64,000 nt of DNA from Pleurodeles waltl (GCF_031143425.1 NC_090444.1:62367533-62431532); one strand, 5' to 3'. Positions 1-11,960 are shown, counted from the stretch's first letter. The notes: generated by a model from the letters alone, not told the origin. A program made the numbers and translations.

Positions 1-708
1 AGCTACCTCTGCCCAGCTCAAGGAGTTTTATGAGGCAATGCACGTAGTTTTTTTTAGCAATCTGACCCCACTAGTCTTATGAGGAAGAAATTGACTGGCA
101 GGAAGATCTGGGTGAAGCCAGTGAACAGAATAGTTCTCCAGATACTGATATGCTACAGGGGAGGGAGCTTCCTACGCAATGGTGGTGCAGATGGAGGAGA
201 GGTCCTAGATCTTCAACTGCCCTCGGTGGCAGTCAAGACTTATCTCTTGACAGAGGTGCTACACCCGGGAGTTTCCACCACTGAAACTTTACTCCACGTC
301 CAAACCCAGCACAGGGGCTCCTGTGAATAGGATGATTGCCCGCAACCATCAGCCTGCTCTCGGGGACCCATCCTTCCTCACACAGCACCCTGCCCCTGAA
401 AGCCTGGTGGTTCAAACCTTAACTTCCCACAGCACTTTCCCTACTGTTCCCCTGGAAAGGGACTCAAGAGGCTGGATTAATTTGGGATGAAGATGTTTTT
501 TTCTCCCAGCTTGGTATTGGGGTCCGTGAACACAGAAAGCCTTTTGGGCCCTTATTCCCACACCCGGGTTTAACACAGTTGCGCTAGTACTGCCATAGGT
601 TTCGGGGGGTGGCCTTACAGTCCTCTCTCAGGCTGTTACAATGAGAGAGTTGCAGCAATGTTCAAAATTTGTTGCGGACTTGACACAACCAACTTGCTGG
701 GTAGAGAG
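1..708 (+). pseudogene. DIRS retrotransposon gag fragment (first part of outer element)
   Basis: No long open frame survives. Around 640-700 the translation contains RELQQCSKFVADL, the kind of segment that precedes the ALRxHxxLRxxGF block of vertebrate DIRS Gag proteins. That block itself appears at 11499 onward, on the far side of Gypsy-1, so this is the left half of a Gag gene cut by the insertion at 708/709. Gag of DIRS elements is the structural protein preceding RT/RNase H and the tyrosine recombinase. Frame changes and stops show it is dead. The 5' end of the element lies outside the window. The assignment rests mainly on continuity with the right half; the first 600 bases alone would be hard to name. 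Confidence 0.55.
704..708. repeat. Left target-site duplication of Gypsy-1 (GAGAG)
   Basis: GAGAG directly precedes the TGTAGGAAG start of the left LTR. The right LTR is followed by GAGCG at 11494-11498, a 4/5 match, as expected for an old 5-bp Gypsy target duplication. Confidence 0.6.
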
Positions 709-892
709 TGTAGGAAGCCGGCCTGATGTGTGGTGAGCACCTATGGTGTTATCACTTTATACCAGGTATCCCCTATTAGTGAAGTGTAGGCAGTGTCTAG
801 GAAGCCAGGGCTCTCTATCTAAAGGTAGCTGTGGATAAACAGCCAAGACGTATCTAGGAGACATGCAAAGCTTATGCAATTCAACTATTTAC
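709..892 (-). repeat. Gypsy-1 3' LTR, outer part
   Basis: The sequence from TGTAGGAAG through GCAAAGCTTATGCAAT closely matches 9066-9240 of the right LTR. Similarity stops at about 892, where the LINE begins. The matching remainder of the LTR resumes only at about 6085. Confidence 0.85.
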
Positions 893-1381
893 TTATTTTT
901 TGGTAACATCTCTTTATTATTTCAGAGTGACATACATAGTGGAGCACTCCTAAATCGACAGTTCAGGTACATGGAAAAGAAAACATACCATATATCATAG
1001 AGATACAAATACAACTTCAACGACAAACTATAAACTATGCCACTTGACAATTAACCCACCTCCTCACCAGTAAGACTGGGGAGGCATATGCAATAGAATC
1101 CAAGAGAGGGGTGGGGGACAAGGCATCCAAGTGCATTATAGGTATATGTTATCAAGTGTGCTGGTGCAATGGAGTAGAGCATAAGTAATACGAGCTAAAG
1201 AGTGGGGTGAGCCATATCATGGTAGATAGAGCCACAGGGGTGTCAAGGTTTTCTTTACGCCGACACATTGTTAGCGTCATCTCCTGTGTGGGAGCAACAA
1301 CATCCACAACAATCATTCACAGAGAGGGAATACATCCGGGGGGGTGCAAGTCGTCAGCCTGCCTCAATGTCTGCGGGAGAT

Positions 1382-4300
1382 TTAAGGTGGGTGAGTGTCG
1401 TCCCTGACCTCCATCTTAACAATAAAGGCGTCCCATATGTCTGAGCCGCCCTGCACTACTCCTCTATACGGTAAGCTGCGCAGTGTCTGAGCCTCAGCTT
1501 GGGACTGCTGTAGCAAGACCCGTAACCACCCATCCTGATTAGGGGCGTGTGGTGCCTTCCAATTGATAGCTATTTGTCGTTTGAAAACAATGTATGCCAA
1601 GTCAATAAACCTATGTAATTGCTTATCCTTACTGGAGCAACGCCTCAGTCCCAGCAGACAAGATTCAGGAGTCGGCTGCAGAGCATGGGCGGGGATGTCG
1701 GACACCACGGCAGTGATGCGTTGCCAAGCCATGGCCAGCGGGGGACAATTCCACACCATGTGGTAAAAATCTGCCAGGGTGTCCTCGTAGTGAAGGCAAA
1801 CTGAGTCTGACACAGGGAACATGCGTTTTATGCGGAGAGGGGACAGGTAAGAGTGATGTATGTAGTTAAATTGAGTGTAGCGGAGTCTAGCATTTCGAGA
1901 GGTTTCGACCACGCCGCCGAGGACAGGGGGTGGGCAACGTCTCGTCCCAGAGAGACTTTGCGTAATCTAGGTCCTGGAGTGTGTCCAGTAGCAACAAGGA
2001 GTACAGTCGCGACACCGCTCTCCCAGTTCCACCCATTGAAAGGAGCAAAGTGAGGATCTGCGACGTAGGAGGTTCAACGTCTCCCATGCCCCATGTGATA
2101 TGAAGGAGGTGCTGTATAGTGCAGTATAAGTTACTGGCCAGTATCTTTGTGTGGGTCGATAATTCGTTGAATGTTAGTAGCATATCCTCAGAGTAAAAGT
2201 CTCCAGCCGTGACAAGGCCCGCAGCCCTCCACGGGGACATATTGTGTTGCGCCAGCAAGGTCCGGGCCTCAGGTAGAAGTGTCAGAGGGTATGGGGGAGT
2301 ATGGTGTGCAAGGTCCTCCACCATGGACATAGCATAGCCAGCACGACTTTGCAGTAGCTAATACAACATTGCTGCGTAAAGGGGGGGAAGATTTGTCTGT
2401 CAGCCAAGTCAACAATGGTGCCGGTGCCAAGGCACTGAGTAGGACCATTTTTTCCCCTGAACAATGTTCGCCCAGCCAATCTGCTGGCCACTGTAGCTGG
2501 GCTGCTGCATAATACATTTCGAAGTTGGGGACACCCAGTCCACCCCCAATCTGTGGGTGTTGAATGGTAGACGAGGCCGCGCAGCATCTGTCTTTACCCC
2601 ATATGAAGTCCATCGCCATGCCTTGTAGTGTCGGCAGGGCTGTAAAGTAGTAGAGTAGACGAGGTAGGATGATCATCTTAGTGATAGAAACCCTGCCCAT
2701 AGGGGACAAGGGGAGTGCTCCCCAGAAGGGCAGAGAGCCCCTAATGGAGCGAAGAGCTCTCCCCAGATTGCCCTCCCTGAGGTCCTCAAGAGAATGGTAT
2801 ATCTGTACGCCCAAATATTTAAAGGTGGTATGACATCATGGCAGATGATAGTTTGGCAGTGCCGACTGGAGTTCCTAAGGCACTGGAGATAGGGGGAAAT
2901 ACAGGATTTAGACCTATTTACCCGCAGGCCGGAGATGTCCGCGTAGGAGACCATGTCTCCAGAACCTGACACATAGACGTCGTGTGATCACGCAGCTAGA
3001 TCAGAGCGCCGTCCGCATACAAGGAGATTATGTGATATGTGTGCAGCTCTGGGATACCCCAACATTGTGCGTGTTGTCTAAGGTGGGCGGCTAAGGACTC
3101 CATAGCTATGGCAAACAACAAAGGAGATAGTGGGCATCCTTGTCTGGTGCCCCTGGAGATGGGGAATGGGTCTGAGATAATTTGCCCCGTCTTGACGCGG
3201 GCCGACAGGTTAGAGTAAAGTATCTTGATCCATGTTATGAATCCTGCACCAAGCCTCATCGTAGCGAGTGATTGAAAAAGAAAGTCCCAACTCAGCGTAT
3301 CAAACGCTTTTTCTATGTCCAGTGACACGGCAACTTCATTGCGGGTGGGAGTAGAATCAGTGTGATTTAGTATACAGACTAATCTCCTGATATTCAGGAA
3401 AGTATTCCTGGCAGGTATAAAACCTGATTGCTCCTCGTGAATCAAATGAGGGATATAAGGGAGAAGCCGGTTGGACAATATTTTCCCGAGTATTTTGCAA
3501 TCTGTATTTAGCAATGAAAGAGGGCGATACGAGCAAACATCTAGGGGGTCGCAGCCAGGTTTCGGGAGTACCGCTATGAAGGCCACCGCATTGAGGCAGG
3601 CAGCAGAACGCAGGACTGCGCCTCATTAAATACTTGAAGCAGGGGTTGCAGGAGGTGGGGTGCTAACAATGCGAAATACTCAATTGGGAGACCATCTGAG
3701 CCGGGAGCCCTGCCATGGGGCATTTGGGATAACGCAAGGCGTATATCTTCCACCTCAATAGGTCCATTCAATGTGTCCGCTTGTTCTGGGAGCAGGTGGT
3801 TAAGCTGTAGGGAGTCCAGGAAGCCAGTCACACGTTCCCTTTGAGGGAGAGGGGAAGGTGCGTATAATTCACGATAGTATGTATAAAAAGCTTCATTGAT
3901 CGCCCTTTGAGTATTTACTATTTCACCGGTATCCAATTGGATCGCTCCAATGGGCGAAGATTGGGGGTTATCACGTGCCAGCCAAGCCAGCAAGCGGCCT
4001 GCTCTGTCACCTTCCGCGTACTGATGTATATTGTAATGTTGATAATCATGTTTGCACAGTCTGTCATCAGCTTCTCTGCAGTCTGCTCGTAAGGATATAA
4101 GCGTAATCGCCACTCTCTCAGCTCTAGTCACTGCGACCTCTACTGTTTGTAGCTTAGTTTCCAGCTCCGACAACTCCCCGACCAAGACTCGACGGACCCT
4201 GAAGGAAGCCGCTGTGCAATGGCCTCGTATCACCACTTTGTGAGCGTCCCACTCCGTTGCCCTATGCGAAGTCGGGTTATGATTTTGTGAGAAATAAGTG

Positions 4301-5170
4301 GCCAGACACTGAGCTAGCTCTGCCCGAAAAGGAGGGTCCGTCAGGGCTTCTGGCCGCAAACGGCACGTAGGTATCCAAGTCCTCGGACGGCCCCAATGCA
4401 GGGCCACCTGTAAAGGGCAGTGATCCGACTCAGTTCGTGCCAGGTAAGCTGCAGCGTTAATCTTGGGTACCACTGAAGGAGGGACAAAGAACAGGTCTAT
4501 CCTTGTATGTAAGTCGTGCACCGGAGAGTAAAATGAGTATTCACGGTCTGTCGGGTGTCGCAGGCGCCAGACATCATTCAGGCCATTTTTCACGCTCCAC
4601 TCACCAAACTCATTTGATATCTGCCTGCTCGGAGCAGAGGGCGGGGGGGAAAGAGCGATCAAGATGAATATCCAGAACACAATTGAAATCTCTACCCCAA
4701 ATACTCTCCACGGAAGGGTCTCTGAGTAGACCAGCGGACATTGCATGTAGAAAGCTTTTTTGGGAAGAATTGGGTGCCACAAGGGTCTAAGGCACATCAT
4801 CCCGGCAACCCTCTATCAGCACATAACGACCATCAGGATCCAATTGTGTATGGGAAATCGTGTAAGGTACACTTGCTGCAATCCAAATTGCTATGCCTCG
4901 AGCAAAGGACGAGGAGATAGTGCCCACCAATTGTCCCCTCCAGCTAGCGCACGTCCTCTCTATCGTGGTTGAAGATAAGTGCGTTTACAGCAGCATTGCA
5001 ATATGGACTAGGTGTCGCCTCAAGGAATTATATATGCGTTGTCGCCTGCGCGTAGTGGACATGCCACTAACATTCCATGTGACTACGCTATAGCGAGGGA
5101 TGTGTGTCTGAGGTTGTACTACAACTACTGCTATACTATCATGTGTGACAGTAGGGGAGCTCCCAAGCAC
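1382..5170 (-). pseudogene. LINE ORF2: endonuclease-reverse transcriptase, broken
   Basis: ORF2 of L1/Tx1 LINEs nicks target DNA and reverse-transcribes the LINE RNA in place. The N-terminal endonuclease starts near 5100 with VTWNVSGM (family form WNVxGL), and its last catalytic box SDHCPL lies near 4420. RT blocks visible in 3586-2996 are SYRPLSLLN, the catalytic SLDIEKAFD, and RGTRQGCPLSPLLF. The second catalytic box reads YADG in place of YADD, so one metal-binding Asp is lost. The C-terminal part (2814-1382) includes DFYHMVWNCP, the Cys/His motif typical of L1/Tx1 ORF2, though one Cys of the set appears replaced. At least four frame changes split the gene, so it is inactive. Confidence 0.88.
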
Positions 5171-5171
5171 T

Positions 5172-5662
5172 AACCCCCCACTGTTCGTAGGATCACAATA
5201 GGCTCATTCCCCTGGACAAGAGTTTTGGTTTGAGAACACCAGGAAAACCTCGCTCCCCTCCTGTGACTACCAGCCGTGGCATTAATGAAACAAACTGATG
5301 GAAACACAAAAAAGAAAATCCCCTACAGAATGGTGGTGGAAACAACCACACATGACAGATAAAAACAACACGCAAACATAGAACAAGGCCTGCAAGCAGG
5401 CATAATAGAAAATTGGTCCATATGGAGCGGGGCGCGGTATGAGAGTTCAGATTGCGAAAGTCTTGCCCCCGCCCTTCCACGCAGCAGCACAGGCCACTAC
5501 AACCTCAGATCCCATACTGGTTGTTCCAGTTGCGTGGCCCAGTACCGCGATCACCAGCTCGCCGGCACAGCATATCAAACATCGAACAGATAGGCCCAAA
5601 GGGGTGAAAGAGTATCTTAGGGCTTTTCCCCATGGAGATAGCAGTAGCACGGATCATGTAGT
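5172..5662 (-). other. LINE ORF1-ORF2 spacer
   Basis: About 490 bases between the ORF1 stop and the start of endonuclease homology. No gene is recognisable. Short open frames on either strand lack family motifs. Confidence 0.5.
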
Positions 5663-6084
5663 TCAGATGTCGTCCGCCGATCGTGGGGTGAGTAACGGGC
5701 CCTGATGGGAGTCCCCAGTATCTGAGGAGTCAGCCCGGTCAGCTTCGGCATCAGCCAGTTCATTCAAGGCCAAGTAAGGATTAGAAACAAATTGCGTGGC
5801 TTTGCGCAGTAGGTGGGTACGTTCCTCCGCCGACTGCGCCTTGGTAGGTTTGTTCTCAGAGGGGGCCCAACATCCGAGTCTCCCTTTGGTGGGCGTCCAG
5901 GACTCCTCCGAGTTCCTCTGTTGTACAGGTTGGGCAAGCCCCTTAGCGTGAGGCCAGGTCCAGGCGTCCTCCGAAGAGGTAAAAACGTGCACAGTAGAGC
6001 CATCCTGTATCCGCAGTTTTGCAGGGAAGAGAAGGGCATAATTAATATTATGCTCATGGAGACGTTGTTTCGCTGAGTAGGACC
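5663..6084 (-). pseudogene. LINE ORF1, C-terminal part
   Basis: The translation contains NYALLFPAKLRIQDG and EDAWTW, the C-terminal RNA-binding segment typical of L1/Tx1 ORF1 proteins. It is followed by an acidic, Ser-rich tail ending near 5663. ORF1 coats the LINE RNA. The N-terminal coiled coil and RRM are absent because the element is truncated at about 6084, where Gypsy-1 LTR sequence resumes. An apparent start at 6235 lies in the LTR and is fortuitous. Confidence 0.75.
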
Positions 6085-6256
6085 AGTATGCCAATTGTGG
6101 GGCGTGCAAAGTCCTAAGCAACCAAATTGAGAGAGAGAGAAAGAGCACAGTCACTTGTGTCCTGGCTAGCAGGATCCCAGTGAACACATTCAAAACATAC
6201 TGAGAGCAGGCAAAAAGTGGGGGTAACCATGCCAAAAAGGAGGGTACTTTCCTACA
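6085..6256 (-). repeat. Gypsy-1 3' LTR, inner end
   Basis: Matches 11325-11493 of the right LTR (shared TGCCAATTGTGGGG and GTGCAAAGTCCTAAGCAACC), ending CCTACA at 6256. Immediately inside on the minus strand is a G-rich stretch that would be the polypurine tract. Confidence 0.85.
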
Positions 6257-6948
6257 TAACCCCCACCCAAATGAAGGACAATAACACTAACCTTGGCCAG
6301 ATGAGTCTTTATTGTCTAAGTGGAAATATCTGGAGAGTACCTCTGCATTGGAGTGGTTACTCCCAGTATTATTTTCCACCCTATGGCCCCTTCCATGTGG
6401 GGAGGTGGACCACCCTATCAGTTTGGGTTTTTCTCCTGTAATGTGCCTAAACTGTGAGCCCTCAAGTTCCCTAGTTGGAGGTTGTGGACTTAAGGGTATT
6501 TAAGCAGGGCAGGATTGCTGTCCCTGTGGCTCTAAAGTAGGACAGGGTTGCTGTCCTAAAGGCTCTAGAGGTGGACATATCTATCTTAGGTTTTCTAGGG
6601 TGGAGCAGAGTTGCTGCTCCAAAGTTCCCCTGGAAGGACAGGATGGTTCTTCCAAGTTTTTTTAAAAGTAGATCAGGGTTACTGTTGTACCCTAGGTTCC
6701 TTCCATATGGATTTGTTTACCCCTAGGAACTCACCTGTTATAGTCTTAGGCTCCTGTGGTGTAGTTTCCTCCCCGGGAGTGGGTGCCTCCCTTAGAGGAG
6801 TGGGATCCTCAGCAGGAGTTTGGACAGGAGGTACTCCGTATCCTGCCTGCCTCTGTTTTTAGGAATGTCCTGGGCCATTATTCCAGGCTCCAGGGCTCCT
6901 TGCTCTCCTTGCTCTTTAGCCTACATTGAGGTCGAGGCACAGAGGTGT
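6257..6948 (-). pseudogene. Gypsy-1 post-protease tail, decayed
   Basis: Aligns by eye with the tail of Gypsy-2 (shared start GAAGGACAATAA and CTAACCTTGGCCAG on the + strand). It carries diverged versions of the Cys-containing repeat, seen on the + strand as repeated TTGCTGTCC or TTGCTGCTCC at 6508-6630. It would encode a protein tail after the protease. No RT, RNase H or integrase motif is present. Frames are broken. Confidence 0.6.
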
Positions 6949-7310
6949 TTAGGGGTGCCCAGCATGGCTGCCTGGGCTTGAAACTCTACCAGCCCAAGCT
7001 GTGGTCTCCAGGTAATAACCTAGGAGACACTCTACAGGTAAGTTAGAAGACCCTACAACCTGTTTAGGATCAGTAACCCCACCCCAACTAAAGTCTATCA
7101 TAGCTATAGGGAGGCACTGAGTGGAGCTAGTCACATCAGTGACTTGGTACCTGTGACCAAGTAGGTGTTGTTCAGGTGACACCAGTTTTTCAGTTACTGT
7201 GGTGAGGCTGGCGCCGGTGTCCCTGTAAGCCTCAGCCTCAACACCATTTATCAATGGGTACCGCTTGTACTTACCATGTTGAGGGGACAAGCAGCTAAGG
7301 TAGCAATGCC
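6949..7310 (-). pseudogene. Gypsy-1 aspartic protease, decayed
   Basis: The 113-codon open stretch 7290-6949 contains AYRDTGASLTTVTEKLV, the retropepsin active-site motif D-T-G-A, followed by FSWGGVTDPKQVV and LLGYYLE, matching the same positions of the Gypsy-2 protease. This enzyme cleaves Gag-containing polyproteins and works as a dimer. Upstream of it a Ser/Pro-rich linker joins the Gag zinc knuckle. Mutations have shortened the frame. Confidence 0.8.
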
Positions 7311-7498
7311 AGTTCCACCCTTAGAGACAAAAACTGTCTCAGGGGTTTATATGTCTACCCCAGGGCCCACTACAGTCCCAAAGGTGAACCCAACTATACT
7401 TTTGGGCTGACTACTGCTACCACTGTTGTTGCTACTACTAGGTGGCTGCTAGGGGTACTAGTGGTAGCAATGGTAGTAGGCGTGGTGCTGTTTTTAGG

Positions 7499-8850
7499 AC
7501 ACGTGGTGTCACCTGCCCTGTGGCCTGGCTACTTACAAATGTAACACTAAGATTTCTTGTTAGAAGAGGAAGAGGACTTAGACCCACCCCCAGAAGAGTT
7601 TTGTGGGCCTGATGAAGATCATTTATGTGTCTTTGTCCCCACCCTTGTCCTCATACTTACCTGCTTCCTTTTTTGTGGTGACCCCCTGTATGAGTTTTTC
7701 TACTCACCCTGGTGCAGACCAACTTGTCTGCCTTTTTTCCCAATTCTTGGGGAGAGATAAGATCAGAGTCCACCAGGTATCAATGCAGTTGATCTGATAC
7801 ACAGTTATTTTAAAAGTGCTCTCTTATAATGAAATGTTATAAGCCCTGGTAGTCACTCACTTTGCTCCCATGCAACCAGCCTTCCTGAGCTTTAACTGAG
7901 CAGTCCGCAAAATCTACCCAATCATGGGAGGACTCCTTTTTGGTTTCCCTGAACTTACTCCTATTTTGTTCAGTGGTCAAACCAAAACCATCTAACAGTG
8001 CATTTTTGAGTGCTGTATTGTTGTCTGCATCTTCCTCTCTGACAGTGAGGAGTTTGTCTCTGCCTTTGTCAGAGGAGGAGAGCCACAATATTGCTGCCCA
8101 CTGCCTTTGGGAGACCTTCTGAACTTTACCGGCCCTCTCCAAAGCAGTGAACGATTTGTAAATGTCATCTCCCACCTTGTAAGGTGGGACTATCTTGCTT
8201 GGGTTTCTAGAATCATAAACTCCTCCCAGATTATGGTGTCCCTAAGGTCAAGATTGCTGCCACCATGGGGTGCTAACCCCACACCCTGTCTCTCTCTTTC
8301 CACTTCCAAGGCCTCCCTGTCTAGAGCCAGCTGTTGCTGCTTCAGCCTCAGCATGGCCTCCTCCTCCAATCTTAATTTCCTAAGCTCCCTATCTAAGAAA
8401 TCTTCCCCTCAGGTGGAGCCGTGGGTTCCCTCAGATACTGAGGAGACATATATTGACAGAGGAGAAATTATCCCTCCTCCTCTGGACTCTTTGGACCAAC
8501 CCTGTTGGGGCAAAAGTGGGCTACTGACATGACCCCCCTCTCACTACCTGCACTGCTCCGAACAGGGCTTTGGTGTTCCCCGGGTTCTTCCTGACCCTCC
8601 CCAGTGTAGCCTAAATCTGCCCTGTCTAGGACTGGACGGTCAGTTTTTACTTCTTCCTCCTCCTGGCTTCCTGCATTATCCTGGTCAGCCTGGAGGAGTA
8701 ACTCTAGAAGCAGACTCTTATTGGGATTTCTCCCTGTCTTCAGTTTTCTAGAGGCACACATTTCCTTCAGCTCTTGGAAAGTAAGACCCTCATAGTGAGA
8801 GTCTGGGGCCTGAGAGTTGTGCTCTACTGAAGATTTTCCTGCTAGAGAGG
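7499..8850 (-). pseudogene. Gypsy-1 Gag, decayed
   Basis: The N-terminus, near 8800-8700, carries a SAP-like helix pair (LTFQELKEMCASRKLKTG). The capsid part (8175-7837) contains RQWAAILWLSS and DWVDFADCSVKAQEGWLHGS, which match the SCAN-like capsid of Gypsy-2. The zinc knuckle at 7546-7499 reads C-x2-C, then H, then x6-C, with an internal TAG stop. The order SAP-like, coiled coil/Ser-rich, capsid, knuckle is the same as in Gypsy-2. Several stops and frameshifts make it a pseudogene. Confidence 0.8.
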
Positions 8851-9046
8851 TGTAGCTGTACCTAACCTAACAATTAAGCTCCATAGGAAAGTTTGGAGCA
8901 AGTGCTATTCTAGACCCCTAGCTTACCCAAACTTAGGAATCTAGAAATCCTGACAACTAAGTGTAGTATGTACCTAAAAGCTATTACTAGCCTATCCTGT
9001 GGAAAGTGACTAGTGACAGAGCGGTAAGGCAATTGCAAGTGCTTAG

Positions 9047-9064
9047 TCCACAACTGCACCACCA
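9047..9064 (-). promoter_or_regulatory. Gypsy-1 primer-binding site, tRNA-Leu-like
   Basis: The + strand reads TCCACAACTGCACCACCA, followed by one A and then the LTR start at 9066. This is a diverged version of the 3' end of a vertebrate tRNA-Leu (TCCCACCGCTGCCACCA, recalled from knowledge). Gypsy-2 has a better preserved site in the same position. Confidence 0.5.
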
Positions 9065-9065
9065 A

Positions 9066-11493
9066 TGTAGGAAGATGGCCTTGTGTGTGGTGAGCACCTA
9101 TGGTGTTATCACCTGGTACCAGATTCAGGTACCTCCTATCAGTGAAGTGTAGGCAGTGTCTAGAAGCCAGGACTCTTTAGAGGTAGCTGTGGATGAGCAG
9201 CCAAGACTTATCTAGGAGACATGCAAAGCTTATGCAATACCACTATAGTCACACAGCACTCACACACATGAAAGAACCACAGTGTTACAAAAATAAAGGT
9301 ACTTTATTATAGTAACACAAATACTAAAATACTGTAAAGGCAATACCCCACTGGAGGTAAGTAAACACACTATTATACACACATTAGCATTCAGGAAATA
9401 GCATAGAATGCAATAGGAATTGGTAACAGCAGTAGGAAATTGTGATGGCCCTAGGGGAGGGCCAAACCATATACTAAAAAATGGAATGTGAAAGGCAGTG
9501 CCTCACCCAAGGGAGTGGAATCAGTAGTGGGGAGCAGGAGGAACTAGGAACCCGGAGAGGTGAGAACCAGAATGACCCTCAGCAACCACGCAAGCAGAGG
9601 TAAGTACCTGGTTGTACTCAAAACCAACAGGAGGAATTTGGAAATAGATTGTGCAAGACCCAACCAAGACTGGAAAAACCCAAAGGTGGATCCTGACAGA
9701 AGAGGACCTGCAAAGAAAGGGGACCAAGTCCAGTTTGAGATTCAGTGTCCGGTTGTGGCAGGAGCCACTACCGACCCTTCTGTGGTTGCAGGACCAGGTC
9801 GACGGTGGGCGAAGAAGGTCAGTCGTGCAGCACAGGAGCAGAAGAGGAGTTCCAGAAGTGATGCAAATGATGTCCTATGTCTGCGGTCATGTTGCAGTCA
9901 GTAAGTGGTGCTGGAAACCACAACCAAGCCTTGGTAAATGCAAGAGTTGGAGAAGAAGGTTTTGCAAGGCTGAAAAGGACCAGCAAGGTCCAGGGGACTT
10001 GACCCAAGGAGTGGAGTCCGAGGGGACCCTCAGTAGCTGGGAGAGTCAGAAGAAGAGGAGGCAGCCCCCACTGGTGACCCACTGGCAACAGGCACAGGAT
10101 CCGTGGTGAGGCCGACTCAGCACACTTGGAGGAGTGTCCCATGTCTCTGGAGCAGCAGGCAGGAGACTGTGCATTGCAGGAAGAAGTGCTGGGGGCTGGG
10201 GCTACACAGAGCCTGAAGATCCCTTGGAAGAGGAACAAATAAGCCTTGGTCTCTGCAAGTGTTGTGGTACACAGGGTTACTTGCAGGACAGGCCAGTGGC
10301 TTACCATCTCCAAGTTGGACAGCTGGTAGAGAGGACCAAGGGGGCCACTACAGACCATCACTTTGATGCAGGGTCCACGCAGCTCAGAAGGAGAGGAGAT
10401 TCACGCAGTCAGTCGTCTTTGTAGTTGGTGCCTGCAGATGCAGGGGAGGGACTCCTTCACTACAAGGGAGATTCCTTCTTACTTCCTGTGCAGGTTGAAG
10501 ACTCGTCAGAGGATGCACAGCTGGGAAAATGTTGCAGTTGCTGGAAGGAGAAACAATGTTGCAGAGCAGAGTCATTGCTGTAGTTGCAGATTGTCAGTTC
10601 CTGGAAGGTCAAGTTGCAGTCCCAGTGGCCAGAAGATGAAGTAAACAATGCAGAGGAATCCTGCTGGAATCTTGCACATCAAATCTGCGGTCCCACCCAA
10701 AAGGGAGACCCTAAATAGCCCAGGAAAGGGGATTGGTCACCTAGCAGGTTGACCACCTATCAGGAGGGGGCTGTGATGTCACCTGCCTGACCTGGCTACT
10801 CAGATGCTCCCAAGGGCCTCTGCCCACCTTGGATTCAAGATGGCAGAATCAAGTGGCCTCCTGAAGGCACTCTGGTCACCACCCCTGGGGTGGGGATGGA
10901 CAGGGGAGTGGTCACTCCCCTTTCCACTGTCTAGTTTCATGCCAGAACAGGGATTAGGGGTCCCTGGACTGGTGCAAACCAGTTTATGCAAGGAGAGCAG
11001 CAAATGCGTCCTTCAAAGCATACCAATGGCTTGGGGAGGCTACCCTAATAGGCTAACACCTATTTCCAAGGGTTTACCTCCCTCTCCCACAAGAAATCCT
11101 TTGTTCTGCCTTCCTCTGCCTGAGCTGGTCAAGCAGCAAGAGGGCAGAAACCTGTAGTGAAAGGATGCATGCATCTTTTCACGCAGGCTGCAGTTGCAGG
11201 CCTGCAGACACATTTTGCATGGGCTCCCATGGGTGGCACAATACATGCTACAGCCCATGGGAAACCCCTGGTGCCCCAATGCCCTGGGACCCTAAGTACC
11301 ATATACTAGGGACTTATAAGGGGGCACCAGTATACCAATTGTGGGGTGTGCAAAGTCCTAAGCAACCAAATTTATAGAGAGCGAGCACAACAACTGGGGT
11401 CCAGGTTAGCAGGATCCCAGTAAACAGTCAAAACACTCTGACAGCAGGCAAATAGTAGGGGTTACCATGCCAAAAACAGGGTACTTTCCTACC
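9066..11493 (-). repeat. Gypsy-1 5' LTR (2.43 kb)
   Basis: Starts TGTAGGAAG and ends CCTACC (from CCTACA). It shares its outer 180 and inner 170 bases with the left LTR. Near 9290-9310 is an AATAAAGGTACTTTATT block, a polyadenylation-type signal readable on both strands that is also in the Gypsy-2 and Gypsy-3 LTRs. Several 60-180-codon open frames occur here on both strands; none has a recognisable domain and I do not call genes. Confidence 0.85.
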
Positions 11494-11960
11494 GAGCGGT
11501 TTCCATGACAGTGGCCTTGAGGTGCCACACCTCACTGAGGACATTTGGCTTTTCAGAGAACATCCAGGCTTTCCTTAAGGACATGTCCTTCAATGACACC
11601 CGACTCTTTGGAGACTCGGCACTTGAGTGCTTCAAGACTCTCAGGCTACGGCCAGGACCTTGAGCCTCACGGTGGCCCCTCATCCCCGCAATCTGCCTTT
11701 TGCTCCTTTCATGGCTGCAGAAGGGGCTTCCAGCTGAGCCAATTCCCAGCCAGCCACCGTGCCGCGCATGCTTCCCTACCTCTGTGTGGATGACGGCACG
11801 GTACCCACAGACCTCGTAAAACAGGTGGCCAGCAGTATGGGTAGTTCCTCCAACCCCACTGCAGCAGCCTCCAAACTCTCTTAGTCTGCCCCTTCACCAC
11901 CATGAGCACTTAGTTAGAGGCAGGATCACCATCACTGGCACTCTTAATCATTTCAACATC
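11494..11960 (+). pseudogene. DIRS gag fragment (second part)
   Basis: Translation from 11499 gives AVSMTVALRCHTSLRTFGF and, a little further, LKDMSFNDTRLFG. This fits the conserved DIRS Gag pattern ALRRHxWLRxxGF...DMPFDxxxLFG. Near 11905 VRGRI resembles the block that opens the DIRS RT region. The piece continues the gag interrupted at 708. The reverse transcriptase that should follow is missing: the next DIRS sequence, at 34626, is already RNase H. Confidence 0.75.

Larger units (their letters stand above)
893..6084 (-). mobile_element. L1/Tx1-type LINE, 5'-truncated, inserted in Gypsy-1 LTR
   Basis: A minus-strand non-LTR retrotransposon. Reading right to left it holds the ORF1 C-terminus (6084-5663), then ORF2 with an APE-type endonuclease (5170-3574), reverse transcriptase (3586-2996) and a C-terminal FYHMVW-type Cys/His segment (near 1800-1750). 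The 5' end stops within ORF1, the usual 5' truncation. The 3' end is at about 893-905, where the + strand is T-rich. The LTR segment equivalent to about 9240-11328 of the right LTR is missing here, so the insertion coincided with loss of roughly 2.1 kb of LTR. Confidence 0.9.
709..11493 (-). mobile_element. Gypsy-1: old gag-protease-only LTR retrotransposon
   Basis: A minus-strand LTR element: the 5' LTR is on the right (9066-11493) and the 3' LTR on the left (709-892 plus 6085-6256, split by a LINE). The internal region 6257-9065 encodes a SCAN-like Gag with zinc knuckle, then an aspartic protease and a Cys-containing tail, and then runs straight into the 3' LTR. I find no reverse transcriptase, RNase H or integrase. 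LTR ends are TGTAGG...CCTACA. It is clearly related to Gypsy-2 and Gypsy-3 in Gag, protease, tail and LTR architecture but much more diverged, and its frames are broken. It sits inside the DIRS gag. Confidence 0.85.

Noticed and set aside
6085..6235. ATG at 6235 as the true LINE ORF1 start
   Set aside because: Those codons are Gypsy-1 LTR sequence; LINE homology starts only at about 6084.
9651..10361. Frames of 152 and 180 codons in the Gypsy-1 LTR
   Set aside because: They overlap each other on opposite strands inside an LTR, with no motif or conservation.
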